From Photobacterium aquae (GTDB lineage: Bacteria > Pseudomonadota > Gammaproteobacteria > Enterobacterales > Vibrionaceae): a DNA stretch of 44,177 bases. Shown one piece after another: positions 17,274-24,306 of this stretch. A model generated the notes under the pieces. The model had not been told where the DNA came from. It made no database searches and worked only from the letters and a program-made list of their open reading frames with translations. Position 1 is the stretch's first letter, and the number at the start of each line of letters is the position of its first letter. The translations under genes were made by a program, and so were the position numbers. Location of the stretch: contig NZ_LDOT01000066.1 of NCBI RefSeq assembly GCF_001029445.1, forward strand, positions 1 through 44,177, written 5' to 3'.

Positions 17274-17912
17274 TTAAAAGTTGATTTCGGCACCGGCAAA
17301 CCAACCATCAGACTTAAACTGACCGCCCTTGTTCACGAAATCAAAGTCGTAATCCATCACGCGGTAGCCCGCACGAAGATTAAGATCAACAGCAACCATA
17401 GACAGAGACCATTTCACACCAGCCTGACCGTCAACAATGCTCGTACCGTCGTAGTCACCTACGTTTAGATCACCAAACACAGATACAGGTGTCATCGGAA
17501 TACCCACTTCTACATTACCGTAGATAGTTGGCTGCCATTCGCTGAACGACTGGCCGTAGAATTTGCCCGAGTTGAACTGGGTCATCGTCAAACCTAGATC
17601 CAAAGCAATCGCATCGTTATCCAGGATTTCATAATAAGCGGTGTAATCTGTTTGGTTGAATGACACAGCACCGTTGTCGACGTCGGTATAACGAAGGCGT
17701 GCATTCGGAACTAGCGGAATAAAATGCTCAAGAGCAACGTAATAAGAGCCAGTTGTATTGCTCTCGCCGTCAACTTTGTTGTCATTGATCTTCGCGTCAG
17801 TAAACCAAGCATCAGCACCGACTTTCACGCCTAGCAAGGTAGCCGCCTGGGCCGGAACTGCGGCCGCCAAGGCAACAGCTGCTGCCACTGCAGAAAGCGC
17901 AATTTTGTTCAT
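17274..17912 (-). CDS. Outer-membrane beta-barrel protein, TIGR04219-like
   Basis: Protein of 212 residues with a signal peptide ending at A23 (AVPAQA before ATLLGVK). The mature part alternates polar and hydrophobic residues in strands and ends in the C-terminal phenylalanine (GAEINF) used by the BAM machinery, so it is an outer-membrane barrel of about 8 strands. The pattern (GVKVGADAWF at the start, MDYDFDF and WFAGAEINF at the end) fits the TIGR04219 family common in Vibrio and Shewanella; its function is unknown. A CGGAG ribosome-binding site precedes the ATG. It appears monocistronic. Confidence 0.8.
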   Translation of the reverse strand: MNKIALSAVAAAVALAAAVPAQAATLLGVKVGADAWFTDAKINDNKVDGESNTTGSYYVALEHFIPLVPNARLRYTDVDNGAVSFNQTDYTAYYEILDNDAIALDLGLTMTQFNSGKFYGQSFSEWQPTIYGNVEVGIPMTPVSVFGDLNVGDYDGTSIVDGQAGVKWSLSMVAVDLNLRAGYRVMDYDFDFVNKGGQFKSDGWFAGAEINF

Positions 17913-17956
17913 GTTGAGTCTCCGCTCTTTATATTGGTATTACAAAATAGGCGGAG

Positions 17957-17965
17957 ACTATACCA
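17957..17965 (-). promoter_or_regulatory. Extended -10 promoter of the barrel gene
   Basis: On the minus strand TGGTATAGT is a TGnTATAnT extended -10, with no strong -35; transcription would start about 40 nt before the ATG. Confidence 0.5.
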
Positions 17966-18040
17966 AAAGCAGGTTAAAAAAACCGCATTTCATTCTATTT
18001 GCCAATGATTTATTGCTGTTAATAACCACTTCACCTGTCA

Positions 18041-18298
18041 TCAGTACCGATCACTATCGCGAAAACGGCGCTGACGGCTAAAACGTCCCTGACACGTTCC
18101 ACCCTGGTTACGTCGGTAAGCCCATACGACAATGGCAATAAGCAATAACCAAGGCAATAGCTTCAATACCATCCCTACCATGCCCGCCAATGCCATAACA
18201 ACAAAGCCAACAGCCACCGCCAAACACACACCGGCAATGCTGACCCCGGTAAAGACCAAAACAAAAGCAAACGCAGCAACAAACAGTAATTCGATCAT
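18041..18298 (-). CDS. pspG: Phage shock protein G (envelope stress membrane protein)
   Basis: Small inner-membrane protein of 85 residues, against 80 in E. coli PspG (YjbO). It has two hydrophobic segments (about 3-40 and 44-63) and the conserved IELLFV, FTGVSIAG and LLKLLPWLLLIAIVVW-type blocks, then a basic tail. In E. coli PspG belongs to the PspF-controlled envelope-stress response and lies next to dusA, as here. The ATG at 18298 was chosen because it is 7 nt after AGAGG; another ATG is directly upstream at 18301. No pspABC genes are in the window. Confidence 0.85.
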   Translation of the reverse strand: MIELLFVAAFAFVLVFTGVSIAGVCLAVAVGFVVMALAGMVGMVLKLLPWLLLIAIVVWAYRRNQGGTCQGRFSRQRRFRDSDRY

Positions 18299-18334
18299 CA
18301 TAATCCCTCTTCCCAATTGTAATAGCCGATCTAA

Positions 18335-18350
18335 TGCATTGTTTAAGCCA
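18335..18350 (-). promoter_or_regulatory. Candidate sigma-54 promoter of pspG
   Basis: On the minus strand TGGCTTAAACAATGCA has the GG-N10-GC spacing of RpoN promoters; TGGC is perfect and ATGCA is one off TTGCA. The start would be near 18325, about 27 nt before the pspG ATG. Family knowledge: psp promoters use sigma-54 and PspF. PspF binding sites would be expected at about 18400-18480 but I could not define them. Confidence 0.65.
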
Positions 18351-18529
18351 TCTTTTCAACAATAAAACAACCAATAAAAATCAACGAGTTATAACAATGC
18401 AAGGCAAAGCCAGATCTCCCACCGTCAAAAACATGGTCACTTTCGCCAACTTTACTGGCGAAAAAAGCCATCTTGTAATGTTCAAAGAAAGAATGACTGA
18501 CACACCAAAATAGAGAGCAATAAATAGCA

Positions 18530-18556
18530 AAAAGGCCAAGCAATGCTTGGCCTTTT
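18530..18556 (-). terminator. Rho-independent terminator after dusA
   Basis: AAAAGGCCAAGC (18530-18541) pairs with GCTTGGCCTTTT (18545-18556) over a 3-nt loop; on the minus strand TTTTT follows. Confidence 0.88.
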
Positions 18557-18581
18557 AAAATCAAAATAACTGTATGCTCAG

Positions 18582-19619
18582 TTAAACATCAAGATGGGCT
18601 GGGATTTTAGCCAGAGCCTGCTCAAGCACTTCAATCCCCGAACCAGGCTTGTGGGCATTTTCGCTGATATGACGGCGCCACTGGCGAGCTCCAGGCATAT
18701 TCTGGAACAAGCCCAACATATGACGGCTGATATGGTTTAGGTAAGTACCGTTTGCCAATTCACGCTCGATATATGGATACATTGCCTCGACGATTTCGCG
18801 GCGCTTTTTCACCGGCTTGTCGCTGCCAAACAAACGCTGGTCGATCTCTGCCAATAAATAAGGGCTCTGATAGGCTTCACGACCAACCATTACGCCATCC
18901 ATATGTTCTAGATGGCCAATAATTTCTTCCATGGTCTTAACCCCACCGTTAAGTGCCATGGTCAAATGAGGAAAATCACGCTTAAGCTGATAAACACGCG
19001 GATAATCCAGCGGTGGGATTTCACGGTTTTCCTTAGGGCTAAGGCCGCTTAACCACGCTTTGCGCGCATGAATCGTAAAGTCTCGACAGCCACCTTTTTC
19101 GCTCACAGTACCGATGAAATCAGTAAGAAATTCATACGAATCCTGATCATCAATACCAATACGAGTTTTGACAGAAACGGGAATATCAACCACTTCACGC
19201 ATAGCCGCAACAGCCTGAGCAACCAAATCAGCCTCACCCATTAGGCAGGCACCAAAACGGCCATTCTGCACACGGTCTGACGGGCAACCTACATTAAGGT
19301 TGATCTCGTCATAGCCACGCTCCTGGGCCAATTTTGCACAGGTAGCCAAATCCGCAGGGTTTGAGCCCCCCAGCTGAAGGACTAACGGATGCTCTTCTTC
19401 GTTATATGCTAGGTAATCGGCTTTACCGTGAATAATCGCGCCCGTAGTCACCATCTCGGTATACAACTGGGTACGTTCGCTAATTAACCGGTGGAAGTAA
19501 CGACAATGACGGTCAGTCCAATCCAGCATTGGTGCAATAGAAAAGCGACAATCAGGGTAGGCCTTTGCCTCTGTTTCGCTATTGGATGGTGCACTCACAA
19601 CCACTGTACGTTCTGTCAT
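18582..19619 (-). CDS. dusA: tRNA-dihydrouridine(20/20a) synthase
   Basis: FMN enzyme that reduces uridine to dihydrouridine at positions 20 and 20a of tRNA with NADPH. The 345-residue protein has the TIM-barrel start SIAPMLDWTDRHCRYF, the catalytic cysteine in NVGCPSDRVQNG (C112), KTRIGIDD, the phosphate-binding NGGVKT and GVMVGREAYQ. Identity to E. coli DusA is high throughout. The start at 19619 was chosen because GAGG lies 6 nt upstream; an ATG at 19640 would add seven residues without a good ribosome-binding site. Confidence 0.95.
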   Translation of the reverse strand: MTERTVVVSAPSNSETEAKAYPDCRFSIAPMLDWTDRHCRYFHRLISERTQLYTEMVTTGAIIHGKADYLAYNEEEHPLVLQLGGSNPADLATCAKLAQERGYDEINLNVGCPSDRVQNGRFGACLMGEADLVAQAVAAMREVVDIPVSVKTRIGIDDQDSYEFLTDFIGTVSEKGGCRDFTIHARKAWLSGLSPKENREIPPLDYPRVYQLKRDFPHLTMALNGGVKTMEEIIGHLEHMDGVMVGREAYQSPYLLAEIDQRLFGSDKPVKKRREIVEAMYPYIERELANGTYLNHISRHMLGLFQNMPGARQWRRHISENAHKPGSGIEVLEQALAKIPAHLDV

Positions 19620-19720
19620 CGAAAACCTCATCATCGACATGCTGCATTGATCATCCTATCTAGCCTGAGCCAGACAGATAGGCTTGCCCAACGGCACGCC
19701 AGTTAAAAATTAGACGCCGG

Positions 19721-19750
19721 ATTCTACCCTATTACCGCCTTTATCCCCAA
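19721..19750 (-). promoter_or_regulatory. Candidate dusA promoter
   Basis: On the minus strand TTGGGG (19745-19750) and TAGAAT (19721-19726) are 18 bp apart. The leader would be about 95 nt. Confidence 0.45.
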
Positions 19751-19759
19751 ATTTTCAGA

Positions 19760-20340
19760 ATAGCGGGTGTTCTAGCATGCCGACAACACCTCAAAAAAAT
19801 CCATCACAAAAATCAAAAAGACACAAGCAGGCCAATCAAAAACAAATTAAAATACTTAAAAATCAAAGCCATAAACTAAAGACGCTGAAATACGTACAGC
19901 TTTTTTAGCTTTAGTACAACAATAGGCTAAAAAGCTGCACATCATTATTTTAAGTTTCTTTTTCAATGCTTTACGCGCAAGATACGTACTCCAAAAACAC
20001 AACATTCATATTTTTGGTGCCTTTTCACAAAAAAGCTGTACTAATACAAAGCCATCAAAAAGAACATGGCAACCTAAATACTAAACGCAAAAAGAACACC
20101 ATAGGCTTAAGCAATTAATAATAAAGGAAAAACACTCTCCTCGAACAGAGAACGGTTCATCATGAAAAAAGCCCAAAAAGCTGCACGCGATCAAAAAACT
20201 TTTAAAAACAGTTAGTTATAATAAACACAATAAGCGACCGTCAAGGTGTACAGCATATAGCTGATTTTATAACTATAAGGTGTACATGGTATAGGTGACC
20301 TAGCACACGCTTTTTCCTACCTATATGGCGCAATTTTTCC
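19760..20340. repeat. AT-rich spacer with short direct and inverted repeats
   Basis: A gene-poor stretch, clearly more AT-rich than its surroundings. GTACAGCTTTTTT occurs at 19894-19906 and its exact complement at 20029-20041. CAGCTTTTTTAGC (19897-19909) and GCTAAAAAGCTG (19926-19937) form a hairpin with one bulged T. AAAAAGCTGCAC is repeated at 19929-19940 and 20175-20186. AAGGTGTACA is repeated at 20243-20252 and 20277-20286, 34 bp apart. ATACGTAC occurs at 19890-19897 and 19982-19989. I found no RNA gene, no convincing promoter-terminator pair and no gene apart from a possible 17-codon ORF. It may be a regulatory region or a decayed insert. Confidence 0.6.
20162..20215 (+). CDS. Possible 17-residue basic peptide
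   Basis: ATG followed by 16 sense codons and TAG; the peptide is rich in lysine, alanine and glutamine (six K, one R of 17). AGAGAA lies 8-9 nt before the ATG. It sits in the repeat-bearing spacer upstream of zur and overlaps the AAAAAGCTGCAC repeat. In A-rich DNA such an ORF can arise by chance, so this is a low-confidence call. Confidence 0.2.
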   Translation: MKKAQKAARDQKTFKNS

Positions 20341-20407
20341 TAACAACAGTACCTTTGTTGGGAGATATGATAGAATGCGATACTTGTCGCTTGTATTTTG
20401 AGGTTAT

Positions 20408-20851
20408 ATGGCAAATAAGAGGCAGTTGCTGACTAAAGCACAACAACTCTGTGAGCACCGAGGCGTGAGGCTCACACCTCAACGTCTCAAGGTACTGGAA
20501 CTGATCATCGAACATCATAGTTCCATCAGTGCTTACGATCTGCTTGATCAGCTCCGTGAGACCGAGCCACAAGCGAAACCACCTACGGTTTATCGGGCAT
20601 TGGATTTCCTCCTAGCCCAAGGTTTCGTCCACAAGGTCGAGTCGACCAACAGTTATATAGCCTGCTGCTTGCTGGAACATGCCGATCATTGCTCCCAGCT
20701 ACTTATTTGCGATAGATGTGGCGCTGTAGAAGAGTGCCATGATGAAGAGCTCGCCAAACTGCTTCGCCACCGAGCCGAGCTACGCGGCTTTGCTGTCACC
20801 CATCATGTCCTTGAAAGCCATGGTGTTTGTCAGCAATGCAATAATCAGTAA
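20408..20851 (+). CDS. zur: Zinc uptake regulator, Fur family
   Basis: Zinc-responsive repressor, normally of znuABC and alternative ribosomal protein genes. The 147-residue protein has an N-terminal winged helix (RLTPQRLKVLELI to PTVYRALDFLLAQGFVHKVE) and a C-terminal metal-binding/dimer domain with CxxC pairs C101/C104 (CDRCGAVEE) and C141/C144 (GVCQQC). The PPTVYRALDFL and HADHCSQLLICDRCG context matches Zur better than Fur. GAGG lies 5 nt before the ATG. The location beyond dusA matches the dusA-zur neighbourhood of E. coli. It is followed 28 nt later by the CheX-type gene. Confidence 0.9.
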   Translation: MANKRQLLTKAQQLCEHRGVRLTPQRLKVLELIIEHHSSISAYDLLDQLRETEPQAKPPTVYRALDFLLAQGFVHKVESTNSYIACCLLEHADHCSQLLICDRCGAVEECHDEELAKLLRHRAELRGFAVTHHVLESHGVCQQCNNQ

Positions 20852-20879
20852 CTTCCACTCAACAAAATTATAGTTAGTT

Positions 20880-21344
20880 ATGCGTGCAGAATTCGTAAAT
20901 CCTTTCCTAGCCTCTTTGCTGAATGTGCTCAAGACCATGGCCTCCATGGAACTGGCACCGCAAAAGCCCAGACTCAAACGCGACGAAGTCGCACGAGGCG
21001 ACGTTTCCGGCTTGATCGGTATGGTCGGCCCTCAGACAAAAGGCTCAATGTCGATCACATTCGAAGAAGGGCTGGCGCTGGAGATTATGCAGCGTATGTT
21101 GGGAGAGCGCCCGAACGCCATCAACGAAGAAGTCACTGATATGGTTGGTGAAATCACCAACATGGTAACAGGCGGGGCAAAACGCAGCCTAGCCGACAAA
21201 GGCTATGACTTCGATATGGCAACCCCGGCCGTTGTGGCTGGTCGAGGCCATACGATTGCTCACAAATGCGAAGGCGCCATTATTATCATGCCTTTCGATT
21301 CTGAGTATGGAAAAGCATACATCGAGATTTGCTTCGAAGGATAA
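20880..21344 (+). CDS. CheX-family chemotaxis protein (putative CheY-P phosphatase)
   Basis: The 154-residue protein has the CheC/CheX fold pattern: N-terminal RAEFVNPFLASLLNVLKTMASMEL-type helix, a strand block DVSGLIGMVGPQTKGSMSITF, and the helix MVGEITNMVTGGAK with the phosphatase signature E-x-x-N (E91 and N94), then EGAIIIMPFDSEYGKAYIEI. CheX proteins dephosphorylate CheY or a related receiver. No che genes are nearby; it shares a strand with zur and is 28 nt downstream, so co-transcription is possible. No good ribosome-binding site is visible before the ATG. The partner response regulator is unknown. Confidence 0.8.
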   Translation: MRAEFVNPFLASLLNVLKTMASMELAPQKPRLKRDEVARGDVSGLIGMVGPQTKGSMSITFEEGLALEIMQRMLGERPNAINEEVTDMVGEITNMVTGGAKRSLADKGYDFDMATPAVVAGRGHTIAHKCEGAIIIMPFDSEYGKAYIEICFEG

Positions 21345-21472
21345 TACCGCCTAATAATGATCAGACAGCCGGCATAGATCCGGCTTGATCCTGCGCCTCG
21401 TTCACACTATCAAACTTATCACTTTGATTTTTATGTGAACCGACCATCAATATCGAACAAAAAACTACCAAC

Positions 21473-21478
21473 TATAAT
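21473..21478 (+). promoter_or_regulatory. Candidate -10 element of the cold-shock gene
   Basis: A perfect TATAAT, with no good -35 at 17 bp. Transcription from about 21485 would give a leader of about 120 nt, in keeping with the long cold-shock mRNA leaders of the family. A small hairpin (AGCCGG 21367-21372 with CCGGCT 21380-21385) without T-run lies upstream, after the CheX gene. Confidence 0.4.
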
Positions 21479-21604
21479 CTTTCCGATCTAGACTCAGTAT
21501 GCTGCATAGGCATCAAAACACCTATAGTTCAAGTGTCGTGCCGCATGAATTCGCTTAACCAACGGCTAAGCAAGGGCATCACAATTCAAAGGAAAGATCG
21601 TAAC

Positions 21605-21814
21605 ATGAACAAACTGACTGGAACCGTAAAGTGGTTCAACGATGAAAAAGGCTTTGGCTTTATCTCAAGTGCTGATGGCAAAGACGTATTCGTACATTTC
21701 AGTGCAATTCAAGCTCAGGGAAGACGTACCCTACGTGAAGGCCAGAGTGTAGAATTTGTCGTGATAGATGGTCAGAAAGGCCCACAAGCCAGCGAAGTCA
21801 TTGCGCTGTCTTAA
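21605..21814 (+). CDS. Cold-shock domain protein, CspA family
   Basis: Single OB-fold nucleic-acid-binding protein of 69 residues, the usual length. RNP1 (KGFGFIS) and RNP2 (VFVHFSAI) are intact, after GTVKWFNDE. In the family these proteins bind single-stranded RNA and act as chaperones. AAGGAAA lies about 8 nt before the ATG at 21605; the frame is open to 21533 but the family start and ribosome-binding site favour 21605. It is followed by a terminator. Cold induction cannot be judged from sequence; it resembles CspE/CspC as well as CspA. Confidence 0.92.
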   Translation: MNKLTGTVKWFNDEKGFGFISSADGKDVFVHFSAIQAQGRRTLREGQSVEFVVIDGQKGPQASEVIALS

Positions 21815-21839
21815 CCCACAGACACTTAAACAATATAAA

Positions 21840-21867
21840 AAAAACGCCGCTATAAAGCGGCGTTTTT
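21840..21867. terminator. Bidirectional terminator between the csp gene and pgi
   Basis: ACGCCGC (21844-21850) pairs with GCGGCGT (21857-21863), flanked by AAAA and TTTT, between two converging genes. Confidence 0.88.
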
Positions 21868-21886
21868 ATATCCCATCAGCAGCTTA

Positions 21887-23539
21887 TTACTGGCGCCACT
21901 GTTTAAACGCGTTGATCAAGCCATTGGTCGAACTGTCGTGGCTAGCTACAGTCTCTGCGCCATTTAGCTCAGGTAGGATCTGGTTAGCCAACTGCTTGCC
22001 AAGCTCAACACCCCACTGATCGAAACTGTAGATATTCCAGATAACACCCTGAGTGAAAATCTTGTGCTCGTACAGTGCAATCAAAGAGCCCAATACTGCA
22101 GGCGTTACTTGCTTCACCAAAATCGAGTTGGTTGGGCGATTACCGTCAAATACCTTGAACGGTACTAGCTCGGCAACCTCTTCCAGCGTCTTACCCGCGG
22201 CTAGGAATTCAGCTTCAACCTGCTCTTTGGTCTTACCAAATGCCAACGCCTCAGTCTGAGCAAAGAAGTTAGCCATCAGTTTAGGATGGTGATCACCCAG
22301 TGGGTTATGGCTGATTGCAGGAGCAATGAAATCACAAGGGATCAGCTTGGTACCCTGATGGATTAGCTGATAGAACGCGTGCTGGCCGTTCGTACCCGGC
22401 TCGCCCCAGATAATCGGGCCAGTCTGGTAATCAATCGGGTTACCGCCACGGTCAACGCACTTACCGTTAGATTCCATGTTGCCCTGCTGGAAGTAAGCAG
22501 CGAAACGGTGCAGGTACTGGTCGTAAGGTAGAATTGCTTCAGATTCGGCACCGTGGAAGTTGTTGTACCAAATACCAATTAACGCCAAGATAACCGGAAG
22601 GTTCTGCTCAAGTGGTGCCTCAGCAAAGTGCTTGTCCATTGCGTGAGCACCATCTAGCAGCGCGACGAAGTTGTCAAAACCGATAGACAGGCTAATAGAC
22701 AGACCAATAGCCGAGCATAGTGAGTAACGGCCACCTACCCAATCCCAGAACTCGAACATGTTGTCGGTATCAATACCGAACTCGGATACCGCTGTTGCAT
22801 TGGTCGACAACGCAGCAAAGTGCTTGGCGACATGGGCTTCGTCTGATGCTGTCGCCAAGAACCAATCACGCGCCGTAAGGGCATTGGTCATGGTTTCCTG
22901 TGTCGTGAAGGTCTTAGAGGCAATCAGGAACAGGGTTGTTTCCGGGTTAAGGCCCTTAAGAGTTTCGGCAACATGCGTACCATCAACATTCGATACGAAA
23001 TGCATGTTCAGGCGAGTCTTGTAAGGCATCAGCGCCTCAGTGACCATGTATGGACCCAAATCCGAACCGCCGATACCGATATTCACCACGTCTGTAATTT
23101 CTTTACCGGTAAAGCCTTTCCACTCACCATCAACGATGCGAGCCGTAAACGCCTTCATTTTTTCCAACACCGCATTAACCGCAGGCATCACATCTTCGCC
23201 ATCCACGATGATTGGCGTGTTGCTACGATTACGCAGCGCAGAGTGAAGTACCGCGCGATCTTCCGTCTTGTTGATCTTCTCACCGCTAAATAGATCAGCG
23301 ATGGCTGCCTTAACTTCAGTCTGCTCGGCAAGGTCGAACAGCTTAGCCAATGTCTCCTCGGTGATCAGGTTCTTAGAGTAATCCAGCAAGATCTCTTCGC
23401 CGAAGTGGGCAGAAAACTTACCGAAACGCTCGCTGTCCTGAGCAAACAGCTCACCCAGTTGCAAATCCTGTGCATCTTCAAAGTGCGCAGTCAGCGCTTT
23501 CCACGCGTCAGTTTGGGTTGGATTGATGTTTTTCAACAT
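21887..23539 (-). CDS. pgi: Glucose-6-phosphate isomerase
   Basis: Interconverts glucose-6-phosphate and fructose-6-phosphate in glycolysis and gluconeogenesis. The 550 residues (549 in E. coli) show the conserved VNIGIGGSDLGPYMV, the active-site block YDQYLHRFAAYFQQGNMESNGK, GEPGTNGQHAFYQLIHQGT and FDGNRPTNSI. AGGAA precedes the ATG. It is monocistronic, with a terminator after it. The 290-bp spacer to yjbQ holds a TTGTAA-TT-TTACAA palindrome at 23675-23688 that could regulate either gene. Confidence 0.97.
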   Translation of the reverse strand: MLKNINPTQTDAWKALTAHFEDAQDLQLGELFAQDSERFGKFSAHFGEEILLDYSKNLITEETLAKLFDLAEQTEVKAAIADLFSGEKINKTEDRAVLHSALRNRSNTPIIVDGEDVMPAVNAVLEKMKAFTARIVDGEWKGFTGKEITDVVNIGIGGSDLGPYMVTEALMPYKTRLNMHFVSNVDGTHVAETLKGLNPETTLFLIASKTFTTQETMTNALTARDWFLATASDEAHVAKHFAALSTNATAVSEFGIDTDNMFEFWDWVGGRYSLCSAIGLSISLSIGFDNFVALLDGAHAMDKHFAEAPLEQNLPVILALIGIWYNNFHGAESEAILPYDQYLHRFAAYFQQGNMESNGKCVDRGGNPIDYQTGPIIWGEPGTNGQHAFYQLIHQGTKLIPCDFIAPAISHNPLGDHHPKLMANFFAQTEALAFGKTKEQVEAEFLAAGKTLEEVAELVPFKVFDGNRPTNSILVKQVTPAVLGSLIALYEHKIFTQGVIWNIYSFDQWGVELGKQLANQILPELNGAETVASHDSSTNGLINAFKQWRQ

Positions 23540-23829
23540 GGTGAAATTCCTGATTTTTAGTTGTTAATCCATTAGCCTTGTCAGAAGAATCCAGCAATGG
23601 ATTTTCCAACACTACGAATGTTGTTAAACCGTGCTGCCCCTAGTTTAGCTCATGCCAACTGGGCGTCTATATTTTTGTAATTTTACAACTTATGAATAAT
23701 TATGACCTGATGGTATACCTACAGTCATTGCGTCAGGTCACGAAAGCAAAGAGTAATGGATACAGCTAAAAGTGTGAACCCTGTTATATATTTCTCTTTT
23801 TTAATCATCCTAATCGCTAGGAGTTCGCC

Positions 23830-24249
23830 ATGTGGTACCAAAAACAACTGACACTGCGCGCCAGAACACGGGGCTTCCATCTGATCACTGATGAAATCGA
23901 ACAACAATTACCAGAACTCAAACAAATCGAGATAGGACTGGCTCATCTATTCATCCAGCATACTTCGGCAAGCCTCACCATCAACGAAAATGCCGACCCA
24001 ACTGTGCGCAGCGACATGGAGGCTCATTTTAACCACAGCGTTCCCGAGCGGGCCTCCTATTACCGTCATACGTATGAAGGGGATGACGACATGCCGGCAC
24101 ACATCAAGGCATCGTTGCTCGGTAACAGCCTAACCCTGCCAATAAGCCACGGTCGCCTGGCCCTCGGAACATGGCAGGGAATATACCTTGGCGAACATCG
24201 AGACCACGGCGGAACCCGCCGAATTATCGTGACCTTGCAAGGCACATAA
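23830..24249 (+). CDS. yjbQ: YjbQ/UPF0047-family protein
   Basis: The 139-residue protein is close to E. coli YjbQ (138), with the family signature blocks MWYQKQLTL, FIQHTSASLTINENADPTVR, HIKASLLGNSLTLPI and GTWQGIYLGEHRDHGGTRRIIV. The H-TSAS, N, D and H-E-R residues cluster in the family's putative active site; weak thiamine-phosphate synthase activity has been reported for E. coli YjbQ but the natural role is unsettled. AGGAG lies 7 nt before the ATG. Monocistronic, divergent from pgi. Confidence 0.9.
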   Translation: MWYQKQLTLRARTRGFHLITDEIEQQLPELKQIEIGLAHLFIQHTSASLTINENADPTVRSDMEAHFNHSVPERASYYRHTYEGDDDMPAHIKASLLGNSLTLPISHGRLALGTWQGIYLGEHRDHGGTRRIIVTLQGT

Positions 24250-24257
24250 CAGAAACA

Positions 24258-24287
24258 AAAAAGGCGGGGCACTTCAGTCCCCCGCCC
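24258..24287 (-). terminator. Terminator after the Omp85-like gene
   Basis: GGCGGGG (24263-24269) pairs with CCCCGCC (24280-24286). On the minus strand the stem runs into TTTTTTG, so it serves the leftward gene; the plus side has no T-run, so it may act only weakly for yjbQ. Confidence 0.8.
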
Positions 24288-24306
24288 TCATTATGCATTC
24301 ATGACA

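Noticed and set aside
18390..18405. A second sigma-54-like TGGC...TTGCA upstream of pspG
   Set aside because: GG and GC are 9 rather than 10 nt apart, which sigma-54 does not normally tolerate; the site at 18335-18350 is better spaced and placed.
19897..19937. Hairpin CAGCTTTTTTAGC/GCTAAAAAGCTG as a terminator
   Set aside because: AT-rich stem with a bulge, a 16-nt loop and no immediate T-run on either strand, and no gene ends near it.
23675..23688. TTGTAA-TT-TTACAA palindrome between pgi and yjbQ as an assigned operator
   Set aside because: The sequence is symmetrical but short and AT-rich, and does not match a regulator I can name; left as a remark under pgi only.
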